Of a DNA stretch of 47,016 nt, positions 37,572-45,919 are shown in pieces (position 1 is the first letter of the stretch; every line of letters starts with the position of its first letter). Source of the DNA: Terrimicrobiaceae bacterium (GTDB taxonomy: Bacteria > Verrucomicrobiota > Verrucomicrobiia > Chthoniobacterales > JAATET01); NCBI GenBank assembly GCA_028713285.1, contig JAQTOP010000018.1:1-47016 (forward strand), in the 5' to 3' direction. The notes under the pieces are model-generated. The model had not been told where the DNA came from and did not search any database. It was given only the letters and a program-made list of their open reading frames with translations. Both the position numbers and the translations under genes were made by a program.

Positions 37572-38327
37572 CTAGTAGAGATACGAAATCACGCCCTTGT
37601 CGGCCGTGAACGTCTCCGGAAATACGATCGTGGACGGCACGGTGGCAAAGACCTGGGCGGTCAGCGAACCCGCCAGCACATTGACGAACGTCGCCGTGGC
37701 AATCGTCCGCAGCCGGGTCGTGGTTCCGTTGGTCGTGACCATCAGGATGTAGCGGCCGGCCGGGAGCTGCAGCGGCGCGGTCCACGCAATCTGCTGGAAG
37801 GCGTCCGTTCCGGTCGCGGTCACTCCCGCAAGCGCAGTTGTCGCGAGCAGGTTCCCCGACGTGTCGTACAGCGCGAAAATGTACTTATCCGTCGCGGCCG
37901 CGGTGCCATTGAGACAGGCCGCTCCCGTGCAGGTGAACGGCTCACCCACAAAGATCTCGACGAGATAGCTCACGGTGGCAACCGGCGTGGTGTCGGTCCC
38001 AAAAGACCCATAGGCCACGCTGCCGATGGGCACCGCGGTGTATTTGGTCCTGGCGCCGACGCGTCCGACCGCGGTGAGCGTATAGGTCGCAGTGCCCGAG
38101 GTGTACGCGGTGCAGCTCAAGCGCAGGAGGCGATCGTACGGCTTGGTTTCGTAATCGAGCGCGATATTCGCGGTAACGGAATCGATGACGGCATAGCTCG
38201 AGCCGCCGTTATTCGATTCCTGAAGTTGGATGGTGCCGACCCAGGTGCCGGTCAGAACCGTGCGGAACTGCGTTCCGCCTTTGACGAAGAGAGCGGTGGA
38301 CACACCGACTGCAGCGAAAGTAGCCAT
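37572..38327 (-). CDS. beta-sandwich structural protein, 251 aa
   Basis: 251 residues with two beta domains: an N-terminal one (WVGTIQLQESNNGGSSYAVI, RLLRLSCTAYTSGTATYTLT) and a C-terminal one (YIFALYDTSGNLLATTALAG, GRYILMVTTNGTTTRLRTIA). Probably a virion surface or fibre-associated protein; family not named. Confidence 0.7.
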   Translation of the reverse strand: MATFAAVGVSTALFVKGGTQFRTVLTGTWVGTIQLQESNNGGSSYAVIDSVTANIALDYETKPYDRLLRLSCTAYTSGTATYTLTAVGRVGARTKYTAVPIGSVAYGSFGTDTTPVATVSYLVEIFVGEPFTCTGAACLNGTAAATDKYIFALYDTSGNLLATTALAGVTATGTDAFQQIAWTAPLQLPAGRYILMVTTNGTTTRLRTIATATFVNVLAGSLTAQVFATVPSTIVFPETFTADKGVISYLY

Positions 38328-38391
38328 GGAAGAGACTCCTTAAAGGGATTTATGGATTGCGGGGATTGCGATTTATGAAAGGGACCGGCGA

Positions 38392-38637
38392 CTACCGGAC
38401 GAAGCGTCCGTTCGGTGGAAGGGTTACAACTTTCGGCTGTTCAAACGCGATGACCTGCACGTTCCAGACTTTCTGGCATGCCGGATTGCCGCAGAACAGG
38501 ACCATCAGCCGCATCTGCCCGAGCTCGATCGGACCGTGCGCCGACACGGCCGCCGGCGTCGCCTGACAAAAGGGGCACACCGGCCCAGCAGGGTGAACCG
38601 GTGTGTTGGAAGAAAGAATCTGGTCGTCGTCATCCAT
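38392..38637 (-). CDS. zinc-ribbon protein
   Basis: 81 residues. VCPFCQATP and LFCGNPACQKVWNV supply four cysteines in a zinc-ribbon pattern. Acidic start (MDDDDQIL). Unusual within a structural operon; its role is unknown. Confidence 0.66.
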   Translation of the reverse strand: MDDDDQILSSNTPVHPAGPVCPFCQATPAAVSAHGPIELGQMRLMVLFCGNPACQKVWNVQVIAFEQPKVVTLPPNGRFVR

Positions 38638-38664
38638 GCCGATACAGAGTAACCGAAGGGCAAA

Positions 38665-39213
38665 TTACCAGACCGGGACTTCTTCCCATGTGATCGAGGC
38701 GACAACCGTTATCGCCGTCGTCATCGACTGCAGCGAAATCACGCAGCCTGGAGCGAGCGCCAGCAACCCGTCGATATCGTCGCGGATATAGGGCGCGTTG
38801 ATCGTCACTGCGCCAACCGGACCGCCTCCAATGGAGCGGATCGCCGCCGGTGTCGGTACCGTCGCCGCAGAATCGCAGAGACCTTGACCAGCAACGCCTC
38901 CGGAGATCAGCGCGTTCTTCACGACCAACGCCGTGGTGTGCGTGGTTGCCGCGGCCGCCGTCGTCAGGATATTGCCGGTCAGGACCAGATTCGCCTGCGC
39001 GGCCGGCGCGGTGATGAGCGCCACGCAAACCTGCAAGAGCACGAGGTTCACGCCCGAGGTGAGCGGGTTGGTCAAAATCAGTCCGGTCGCGGTCGTGGTG
39101 TTGACCGAGAGCGCCTGGGTTGCCGAGTTACACGCAAAATAAACCTTACCGCGTCTCAACGCGTCCTCGTATTTCGCAGTGTTGCCGTAGTTTCGAGGGA
39201 ACAGTGGTGGCAT
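38665..39213 (-). CDS. structural protein, 182 aa
   Basis: 182 residues. The N-terminus (RNYGNTAKYEDALRRGKVYF) resembles the start of some phage head-fibre-like proteins; the rest is a Thr/Ala/Leu-rich beta sandwich (LTNPLTSGVNLVLLQVCVAL). GGAG lies five bases before the ATG. Likely on the virion surface. Confidence 0.7.
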   Translation of the reverse strand: MPPLFPRNYGNTAKYEDALRRGKVYFACNSATQALSVNTTTATGLILTNPLTSGVNLVLLQVCVALITAPAAQANLVLTGNILTTAAAATTHTTALVVKNALISGGVAGQGLCDSAATVPTPAAIRSIGGGPVGAVTINAPYIRDDIDGLLALAPGCVISLQSMTTAITVVASITWEEVPVW

Positions 39214-39358
39214 GGAGTCTCCTAAATGGGAAAGATTGGGAATGATTGGGAATGGGACCTTGAGCGGCCCGAAAGAGGCCTAAAATGGAAGCGGCCCGCG
39301 GAGTGTTGAAGCACTCAGCGAGCCTGACCACACAACATCACGATGGAGCGTGACCCGC

Positions 39359-40015
39359 ATGGCTAAACGAAAGATACAACGAGACCAGATTATCGGTAAG
39401 GTCTATGGACGCTTGACCGTCCTCGATGAAGCGAAACCGCAGCGGATCATCACCTGGCTACGGCGTTTCGTGGTTCAGTGCTCCTGTGGGAATCAGAGCA
39501 TCATTCCCCTTCGAGACCTTCGCAACAACCACACGCAATCCTGCGGCTGTTATCGCGTGGACTTGATGCGGCTGCGAGACGTCACGCACGGAATGAGAGA
39601 CACCCCGGAATACGACGTCTGGTCCAACATGAAGAGACGGTGCGCCAATCATTCGACGGCGACCCATGCCGCACACTACGCAGGACGGGGCATCACGGTC
39701 TGCGCGCGCTGGCTCGAATCCTTCGAGAATTTCATCGAGGACATGGGGAGGCGCCCGACCGATCAGCACAGCCTGGAGAGGCTGAACAACGACGGCAATT
39801 ATGAAAAGGATAATTGCGCGTGGACGACGATGAAGGTGCAGTGCCGGAACCGCCGCTCCAACCATCGGCTCACCTATAACGGCGAAACCCTAAGCATTGC
39901 GGAATGGTCGGAGCGCATCGGCTTCACGCGCTCCACCATATTTGATCGACTGAAAAGAGGATGGAGCGTCGAGAAGATTCTCACGACGCCCCAGCGGAAA
40001 AACCAATACGGTTAA
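39359..40015 (+). CDS. HNH homing-type endonuclease
   Basis: 218 residues from the ATG at 39359 with GGAG 10 bases upstream. N-terminal Cys pairs (VQCSCGNQ, QSCGCYR) make a zinc ribbon. The central block (YDVWSNMKRRCANHSTATHA, GRGITVCARW, SLERLNNDGNYEKDNCAWTT) is the signature of a phage HNH/AP2-type family. The C-terminus (GETLSIAEWSERIGFTRSTI) is a NUMOD-like HTH. It lies alone on the plus strand between the capsid cement gene and a structural gene, as free-standing homing endonucleases do. Confidence 0.88.
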   Translation: MAKRKIQRDQIIGKVYGRLTVLDEAKPQRIITWLRRFVVQCSCGNQSIIPLRDLRNNHTQSCGCYRVDLMRLRDVTHGMRDTPEYDVWSNMKRRCANHSTATHAAHYAGRGITVCARWLESFENFIEDMGRRPTDQHSLERLNNDGNYEKDNCAWTTMKVQCRNRRSNHRLTYNGETLSIAEWSERIGFTRSTIFDRLKRGWSVEKILTTPQRKNQYG

Positions 40016-40018
40016 CCA

Positions 40019-40483
40019 TTAGCTGATTACATAGCCTTTGGCATATGTGGCTTGCTTGACACTCGCAAACGTCCGCGGTCCAAGCCATGCCGTGAGGGTG
40101 ATCGTCGGTGTCGTGCCGCCGGCGGTCAGATTGAATCCAACATATCGCTGGATCGGGTAACCCATCGGCATCGGAAGATAGATGAGGAAACCCACAACCA
40201 GCAGGGTTGAGATCATCGCGCCTGAAGCAATGTAGGCTTCACGCGCAAGGATCGTCGGTGTGGTCAGTGCGGCGGCAGCACTCTGGATCAACTCGAAACT
40301 GTATGTCTCGTCACCTGTAGTGTTGTCCGCCGCCACGTCCACCTGAATCATCAGCCCGATTCCTTCGCCGTCGCCGACCTGGCGCTTGGGCGTCGTGTTT
40401 CCGAAGTCGACGCTCGACGTGGAGACCGCAGTGGCAGTGAACGCTTGCGCGTCGCAAACGAGAAGATTTGCATCAATAAACAT
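40019..40483 (-). CDS. Bbp16-like capsid cement protein
   Basis: 154 residues. MFIDANLLVCDAQAFTATAV, then VGDGEGIGLMIQVDVAADNT, TGDETYSFELIQS, and GFNLTAGGTTPTITLTAWLG near the end match, by memory, the Bordetella phage BPP-1 Bbp16 family, which decorates the capsid. The gene follows the capsid gene, as in that phage group. Confidence 0.84.
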   Translation of the reverse strand: MFIDANLLVCDAQAFTATAVSTSSVDFGNTTPKRQVGDGEGIGLMIQVDVAADNTTGDETYSFELIQSAAAALTTPTILAREAYIASGAMISTLLVVGFLIYLPMPMGYPIQRYVGFNLTAGGTTPTITLTAWLGPRTFASVKQATYAKGYVIS

Positions 40484-40500
40484 AGTGTTTTCATCCGTTG

Positions 40501-40516
40501 GTAGGCGGAGGCCTAC
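40501..40516. other. hairpin at the capsid gene stop
   Basis: GTAGGC-GGAG-GCCTAC, 6-bp stem and 4-base loop, covering the TAG stop of the capsid gene. There is no T run. It may stabilise the capsid mRNA 3' end or reduce downstream expression. Confidence 0.5.
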
Positions 40517-41526
40517 GACACGGACGCCTCCGTCTCTAAAAGCGCATCGACGATGCGGAGCGGAACTTGTCGGAAATGCGGAATGCGCTTTCCGTCGACG
40601 TTTTCAAAGGTGAGCCCGCCGCCCGTGATCACGTCCGCGCGGCGCTCGATGTCGAGCATCTCCATCGCGGTGCGATTCAGGTAGAAGACCGGTTTACAGT
40701 TCTTGAGATTGGGAATGCGGTAGAGCGCCTTGATCATCAAGGACGGCAGGTCCGCGGCCGAAGACTGCGCGACCAGGTTGGAGGTATCGATGTTGCAGAT
40801 ACGCACCATGTAGCGCCAATCCATGACAGCCAGGCCGGCATCCCACATCCAGTGGTCGAGCATCGCCTGCATGAAGGCGCCCGTGACGCCGTTGGCGTTC
40901 TGGATGGTGATTTCGCCCAGATCCTCGTGCGCGAGGCCGGCTTTCGAGGCTTTCGGGAAGATACCGGATACGGTATTTTCCCCCCAGCCGACGAGCAGGA
41001 TCGACATGTTGTCGGATCCGACGCCGCCGCCGGAGATGACGTGCGAGGCATTGCCGGCGCCCGAGATCGCGGACATGCGCGGGAAGAAGCCGGTGAATTC
41101 CTCCGGAGCGGTGCCGGAGTTGCCGTAGATGAACGTGGTCTGCGTCCGCTGGTTCATCGCTTCGATGAACGCCTTGGCTTCGGAAAGACGCGTGGCCTTG
41201 CCGTTGCCGTTCAGACCGCCAGGTCCGCCGATGCGCTTGTCGACCTGGGAGTACGCTTCCAACATGCCGCACTGCTCAATGATTTGAGCTTTCGTGGACT
41301 TGGAAGGCAGCACGCCGGCGTTGACCAGCCGGTAGTAAACCGACGGCAAGCCCGTGCGTTGAGAGATCTGATGACCGACCGGAAGGTTGCCTTCCATGAA
41401 GGTCATGTCGGCGAGCATCTCGTTGGACTGACTCAAGAGCTCGACCGTTTTCGCGGTTTTCCCATTCGGATCGAGCGATTTCGCCCAATCCGCGAGGGTC
41501 ATCGCGGTTGTGGATAAAGCAGCCAT
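40513..41526 (-). CDS. major capsid protein, epsilon15/BPP-1-like
   Basis: 337 residues. LLSQSNEMLADMTFMEGNLP, then GHQISQRTGLPSVYYRLVNA, KAQIIEQCGMLEAYSQVDKR, FIEAMNQRTQTTFIYGNSGT, and at the end RIPHFRQVPLRIVDALLETE. This is the gp7-type major capsid protein of epsilon15- and BPP-1-like podoviruses (HK97 fold), from memory of the family. It follows the scaffold gene and precedes the cement gene. Length fits. Confidence 0.88.
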   Translation of the reverse strand: MAALSTTAMTLADWAKSLDPNGKTAKTVELLSQSNEMLADMTFMEGNLPVGHQISQRTGLPSVYYRLVNAGVLPSKSTKAQIIEQCGMLEAYSQVDKRIGGPGGLNGNGKATRLSEAKAFIEAMNQRTQTTFIYGNSGTAPEEFTGFFPRMSAISGAGNASHVISGGGVGSDNMSILLVGWGENTVSGIFPKASKAGLAHEDLGEITIQNANGVTGAFMQAMLDHWMWDAGLAVMDWRYMVRICNIDTSNLVAQSSAADLPSLMIKALYRIPNLKNCKPVFYLNRTAMEMLDIERRADVITGGGLTFENVDGKRIPHFRQVPLRIVDALLETEASVS

Positions 41527-41538
41527 TGGCTACCCCTT

Positions 41539-42450
41539 TCAATTTTTTCCGTAAAAGACTTCCTCGGTGGAGAGCTCGCGGTTGGGTCTCGCGTTCCCGC
41601 TGACGAGCGAGGGCGGTCTGGATTTCGTTTTGAGAGGAGTCTGGGCGGCCAGGATTTCCGACTGGATCCGGTGAAACTCGCCGGAGGCCTCGAGCGGTTG
41701 CATCTTCGCGATCGCCTTCGCCTCGTCCAGATGGCCGGCGAGGTAATAGAGCACCTCGGCGCCAACCTTGGAGCGCGGAATGAACGCGTCGAAGACCGCA
41801 TGCAGCGGAATATCGCCGCGGACGTTGCCGTTGTCGTCGAACACGCGCGCGTCGAAGTCCGGATGCAGCTTGCGGCTGTCCTCGATCTTCTCCGTCCACT
41901 CCTTGTAGGCGGCCTCGCCTTCAGCCTTCTGCTTGTCGGCTGCGGCTTTCGCGGTCTGTTCTTCCCGGTCCCGCGCAATTCCCTCGCGGACCTTCGCATC
42001 GATCTGCTTCTGCGTGTATGCCGCTTCCGCTTTGCGATACTCGTCCCAGGTTTGGAATTGTCCAGGCTCCGGAGCAGGCTCCGCGATCGGCAGCGCTTCC
42101 CCGTTCGGCTTCGCCGCGACCGGCTTGGTCTCGCGTTGGGCGAGCTGCGCCTCGAGTTGTTTTTTCTCCGAGAGCAGCTGCTTGATGCGCGATCCCGCGT
42201 CCGAGCGTTTGAACTTGCCGTCGGTGCCGCGTTCGCGTTCCGTTCTGGCTTCAGATTCCTCAGTGGTCTCGGGTTCCGAATCCGACTCGGTTTGGCTGGC
42301 GTCCTTTACGGGAGCGGCAGCTTCGGAATGGGTTTCTGTTGCCGTTGTCGAATCGGCTTCCGGCGTGGTTTCGGGCGCGTCTTTATAAAAGACGTCGGCT
42401 GCGCTGATCTCAGGGGTTGTTGACGAATCAACCGTTACGTCATTAGGCAT
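41539..42450 (-). CDS. scaffolding protein candidate
   Basis: 303 residues, acidic N-terminal third rich in Glu, Ser and Thr, then a long coiled coil (RIKQLLSEKKQLEAQLAQRE, IARDREEQTAKAAADKQKAE), and a C-terminal globular segment. It lies directly upstream of the major capsid gene in the same direction, the usual place and composition for a podoviral scaffold. Confidence 0.78.
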   Translation of the reverse strand: MPNDVTVDSSTTPEISAADVFYKDAPETTPEADSTTATETHSEAAAPVKDASQTESDSEPETTEESEARTERERGTDGKFKRSDAGSRIKQLLSEKKQLEAQLAQRETKPVAAKPNGEALPIAEPAPEPGQFQTWDEYRKAEAAYTQKQIDAKVREGIARDREEQTAKAAADKQKAEGEAAYKEWTEKIEDSRKLHPDFDARVFDDNGNVRGDIPLHAVFDAFIPRSKVGAEVLYYLAGHLDEAKAIAKMQPLEASGEFHRIQSEILAAQTPLKTKSRPPSLVSGNARPNRELSTEEVFYGKN

Positions 42451-42501
42451 GAGATTTCCTTATGTGATCGTTATGTGATGAGAAGAACTGTGCGCGGGGA
42501 G

Positions 42502-42897
42502 CTAGAGAGCGCGTTCGATGCGTGCCATCGTGTCGTGGGCTTCCAGGACGGCCGCGCGCAAACGGTGACAGACGTCCAGGATGGTCGATTCGCGCTCCAC
42601 CTCGAGCTTGTTGGGACGATCCACGGGTACGGCGCCGCTCATGTTGTCGGCGGACGCGCGGAGCCGGTTGTTTAATTCAGCCAACCCGTTGAGCGTGTCC
42701 CGGAGGATAGTGCTGATGGAGACCGGCGCAGCCGTCGTGACGCAGTCCTGGCCCTTGGCATATGGGTTGAAAGAGCTCCCGTGCTCGGTTGTCCTTTCCT
42801 CGAGGTTCCTTCCTAGTGCCGCTAAGCCCGTGTAACGTGGCTCTCGGACCGAGTGCTGGATCTTGCTTGCGTAGTCCTGTCCGTTCGATGAATCCAT
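42502..42897 (-). CDS. hypothetical protein between portal and scaffold
   Basis: 131 residues. The N-terminal half is polar; the C-terminal half is one helical region (ISTILRDTLNGLAELNNRLR, TILDVCHRLRAAVLEAHDTM). Not recognised. Possibly an assembly helper given its place. Confidence 0.66.
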   Translation of the reverse strand: MDSSNGQDYASKIQHSVREPRYTGLAALGRNLEERTTEHGSSFNPYAKGQDCVTTAAPVSISTILRDTLNGLAELNNRLRASADNMSGAVPVDRPNKLEVERESTILDVCHRLRAAVLEAHDTMARIERAL

Positions 42898-42925
42898 GTA
42901 TCTCCTGTGATTTATAAGTTACAAA

Positions 42926-45343
42926 CTAATCGCTCGTCGTCGCCGGGTCCGGCTGCGCTTCAATATCGGTCTGCTGCATGTTTGTTTGATGCGCCTGATC
43001 GGCGATCTGCGTCTCGGCGGCGTGCTCCTGCTGCCCCGCCTGCATCTCTTGTTGATGCTGCTGATCGGCCTGCTGTTGTTCCTGGGCGTTCGCGTGATCG
43101 GCTTGCTGTGAGGCGGTCGCGTGCTCGTGCTCCGCGGCTTGAGTTTCCAGAGCGTGCTGTTCGGCGGAGGCTTGCTGGCCTTCCGCCGCGAGCTCGGCGA
43201 GCTGCGCTTGAATTTCGGCCACCTGATGACCCAGGAGCGCGAGCGCTTCCTTCGATTCGATAGCGAGGACTTGAACGCGGAGTTGATTCGCCGCGATTTC
43301 TTTGTCCGCGTCGATCTTCGCAAGCGCGATCTCGCGATCGCTTTGGATCTTCGCCTGCGTGTTTTGCTGATCCGCCTGGATCTTCGGCACGCCGGTCTTC
43401 AGCTCTTGGATCTGCTTCATCGCATCCTCGAGCGCGGCCTCGTACTGCTGGATCGTCTTCTGCACCTCGACCGGATCGAGCTTCCCCTGCTGGTCCTTCT
43501 TGAATTCCGGCAGCTCCAGACGGTCCGCGATCTGGTCGCCGATCGGGCCCAGGTTCTTTAAGCGAATGACGAGCGCGAGAATGCGCTCGAGGCCCGGGAT
43601 CTGCGACTGCAGCAGGACGTCGGCGAATTCCGTCGCCTCCTCGCGCTGCGACACATAGCTGGGACCCGTCGAGATCGTGACGCCGTGCTGCGCGTCGTCG
43701 GTGGGCGAATAGCGGAGGTCTTGCGGCTGACCGTCTTTGTCGACGGAGGGCGCACCGACCTTCACCAGCTCATGCGTGCCGTCTTCTTTGCGGATCCCGC
43801 GCTCGCCCGGCTCCGATTCCACCTCGTCGAGAATTTCGTTCACGTAGCGCGAGGCGCGCTGCACCGACAGCTTGTAACTGTCGATCAGATGGAAGGACGC
43901 AAGGTCGCCCTTCTTTTCCAGCGCATTGATGGCCTTGCCGCTTTTGACGTTCGTGTCGTCGAGTTTCGTGAAACCGTACGAACCCACCGCGGCCTGGATC
44001 GCACGCCGGGCGGATTCCTTGCCGATATCGAGCGCGGCGATGTTCGGCGTGTACGAATCCCACCGCGGCAGCGCCAGCACCTGGTTGGTCGCCGCATCCA
44101 CGACCGGCTTGAATTCGACGAAGGAGGCGGTCACCTTGTTGAGGTTCTTCCAGTCCGTCTGCGTGTCGAACTGCCCCTCATAGCCGGCATACTTCGGTTT
44201 CGGCGTCAGCCCGACTTCTTCCGCCTCGTTCGTCGCGTAGTAGTCGAACAACATCTGGCCGTCGACCGCCATCGTGATGTACGAGGAGATGACGCGCTGG
44301 ACCTGCCCGCCGTTTTCGGTGGTGCCGTCCTTGACGAAGCGCTCCTTCCCGATGATCGGGAAGATCGGCACCTGCGTGCCGGGAGGCTCGGTGCGGTCGA
44401 GGATCTCGATGCCGTTGGTGAGGTATTGCCGGAGGACCGGCTCGTGCGTCTTGCGTCTGCTCTTGATGCGGAGCGTCTGCCCGGAGGCGAGCGTGACGGT
44501 ATCCTTGGAGATCTTCGCGCCTTTCAGCACATCGTCGTCGCGGAAGACCTTCTTACCCTTCGGCGTGCCATCCTCGATCCAGAAGATCTCGCGCGGCTTT
44601 TTCTCCACGCGCCAATACTCGCCGACCTGGACGCCCCATTCCTTGTTCACCCAATTGGGCGCGATCGCGCACTGGTCGGTGCCGAAGGACGTCACCTCGG
44701 CATCGGGGAATGCCTCCTTGAAGTTCGCCTCCGAATAGCGCGATAGGACAAAACCGTCCTCCATATCGGACCAGTCGGCCTCTTTGCAGTCGGGATCCCA
44801 CAACACGGCGTCGGGATTGGCGAATCGCCGGTATTTGATTTCCTGTTCGTCGGAGTCCCACGCCTTGTAGCCGGTGACGATGCCGAAGGCGCCATAGCCG
44901 CGCTCCACCGCATTCTCGAGAGCCGTCAACGTCGCCTGCGAGGCGTTGGAGTCGTATTCGATCTGCCGGATGCGATCACCGCGCAACTCCGCCGATTTGT
45001 CGGTCGCACCGAAACCCTGCGGCGTGACCTTCGCGCCGATCGGATTCTGGCGCACCTCGCCCATGAACCCGTTCACGTACTGCGTGAGCTGATCCAGATG
45101 GATGCACGGCCGGCCGTTGTCTTTGCGGTCTTGTCGATCCTTGGGAAGCCACGGTCCCTCGGGAGAGAGCGCGCGCATGCAGAGATCGCCCGCCTCGCGG
45201 ATCGGGCGCCACGCCTCGACCATGTAGTCGTACCGGCGCCGGATGTGTTTAAGCAGATCCTCGTCGGAGATCGTCGACTGGTCGATTGTCGTTTGTGAGG
45301 AGTCGTTGACGCCGTCGCTCGCGGCGTTGATAGTTGGCGGCAA
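42926..45343 (-). CDS. portal protein, P22-like
   Basis: 805 residues. Matches the P22 portal family: RRRYDYMVEAWRPIREAGDL, then RPCIHLDQLTQYVNGFMGEV, RQNPIGAKVTPQG, NAVERGYGAFGIVTGYK, NPDAVLWDPDCKEADWSDME. The portal dodecamer is the channel for packaging and ejection. The C-terminal 180 residues are a long Gln/Ala/His-rich helical barrel and tail (HALETQAAEHEHATASQQAD), of the kind that forms the P22 barrel. Confidence 0.93.
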   Translation of the reverse strand: MPPTINAASDGVNDSSQTTIDQSTISDEDLLKHIRRRYDYMVEAWRPIREAGDLCMRALSPEGPWLPKDRQDRKDNGRPCIHLDQLTQYVNGFMGEVRQNPIGAKVTPQGFGATDKSAELRGDRIRQIEYDSNASQATLTALENAVERGYGAFGIVTGYKAWDSDEQEIKYRRFANPDAVLWDPDCKEADWSDMEDGFVLSRYSEANFKEAFPDAEVTSFGTDQCAIAPNWVNKEWGVQVGEYWRVEKKPREIFWIEDGTPKGKKVFRDDDVLKGAKISKDTVTLASGQTLRIKSRRKTHEPVLRQYLTNGIEILDRTEPPGTQVPIFPIIGKERFVKDGTTENGGQVQRVISSYITMAVDGQMLFDYYATNEAEEVGLTPKPKYAGYEGQFDTQTDWKNLNKVTASFVEFKPVVDAATNQVLALPRWDSYTPNIAALDIGKESARRAIQAAVGSYGFTKLDDTNVKSGKAINALEKKGDLASFHLIDSYKLSVQRASRYVNEILDEVESEPGERGIRKEDGTHELVKVGAPSVDKDGQPQDLRYSPTDDAQHGVTISTGPSYVSQREEATEFADVLLQSQIPGLERILALVIRLKNLGPIGDQIADRLELPEFKKDQQGKLDPVEVQKTIQQYEAALEDAMKQIQELKTGVPKIQADQQNTQAKIQSDREIALAKIDADKEIAANQLRVQVLAIESKEALALLGHQVAEIQAQLAELAAEGQQASAEQHALETQAAEHEHATASQQADHANAQEQQQADQQHQQEMQAGQQEHAAETQIADQAHQTNMQQTDIEAQPDPATTSD

Positions 45344-45344
45344 T

Positions 45345-45584
45345 TTAGTCCTTCGCTCCGCTGGCTCGAAGGTGTCGCCGGGCGGCCTTGCGGTCTTTCA
45401 CCGAGAGCCGATCCTTGCTCGTGCGGACGAAGGCGCCTGAGGGATGCTGCGCGTACACCGCGCCATCCCGCATGCGGAACCTCTTCCCTTCCCCGACGAT
45501 GGAGCGGTCCCAGAGGATCGCTGCGCGCGATAAACGCTTCACTTTAAAGGGTGGCGTCGATGTCATCAGGCCGAATTCGTTCAA
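45345..45584 (-). CDS. small basic protein upstream of portal
   Basis: 79 residues with a beta centre (GEGKRFRMRDGAVYAQHPSG) and a strongly basic C-terminus (VKDRKAARRHLRASGAKD). It lies between the terminase and the portal, ending two bases before the portal's GTG or ATG region. Unknown function; a packaging accessory role is possible. Confidence 0.65.
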   Translation of the reverse strand: MNEFGLMTSTPPFKVKRLSRAAILWDRSIVGEGKRFRMRDGAVYAQHPSGAFVRTSKDRLSVKDRKAARRHLRASGAKD

Positions 45585-45919
45585 GAGCGGTTGTCCTTCC
45601 GTGGAGTCGTCATTTCCCGATAGTTCCTCGTCCAGAGATCGATGAGGATGATGCGGACACGCGGGTCGTCAATTCCGTGCACTTCGTCGTGACACTCCGC
45701 GCCGTCGTGCACCTGGACGTAAATCATTTGCTGCTCGCAGAGCCGCAAGTACCGTCGGAGCCCCAACTCCTCGCGGGAGACCTTGCGGTCTCGGGGCCGG
45801 CCGACGCGGTACTTCGCGAAACACTCGCGATCGCAAAACTTGCGGTCGTGTTGATAGGTGGCGTCGAAGCGTGCGCCGCACTGGAGGCAGATCCGGGTCT
45901 CCCGTCGAGTTAACTCCAC
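45581..45919 (-). CDS. zinc-finger protein between terL and portal
   Basis: 112 residues from a GTG at 45919 overlapping the terL stop. RICLQCGARFDATYQHDRKF followed by CDRECFAKYR forms a four-Cys zinc finger of the type seen near HNH or treble-clef proteins, though no HNH catalytic histidines follow. The C-terminal part is globular. It is placed in the packaging module, so a terminase accessory role is plausible. Confidence 0.68.
   Translation of the reverse strand: MELTRRETRICLQCGARFDATYQHDRKFCDRECFAKYRVGRPRDRKVSREELGLRRYLRLCEQQMIYVQVHDGAECHDEVHGIDDPRVRIILIDLWTRNYREMTTPRKDNRS

Noticed and set aside
45581-45919. HNH endonuclease next to terL
   Set aside because: Zinc cysteines are present but the histidine-asparagine-histidine catalytic pattern is not.
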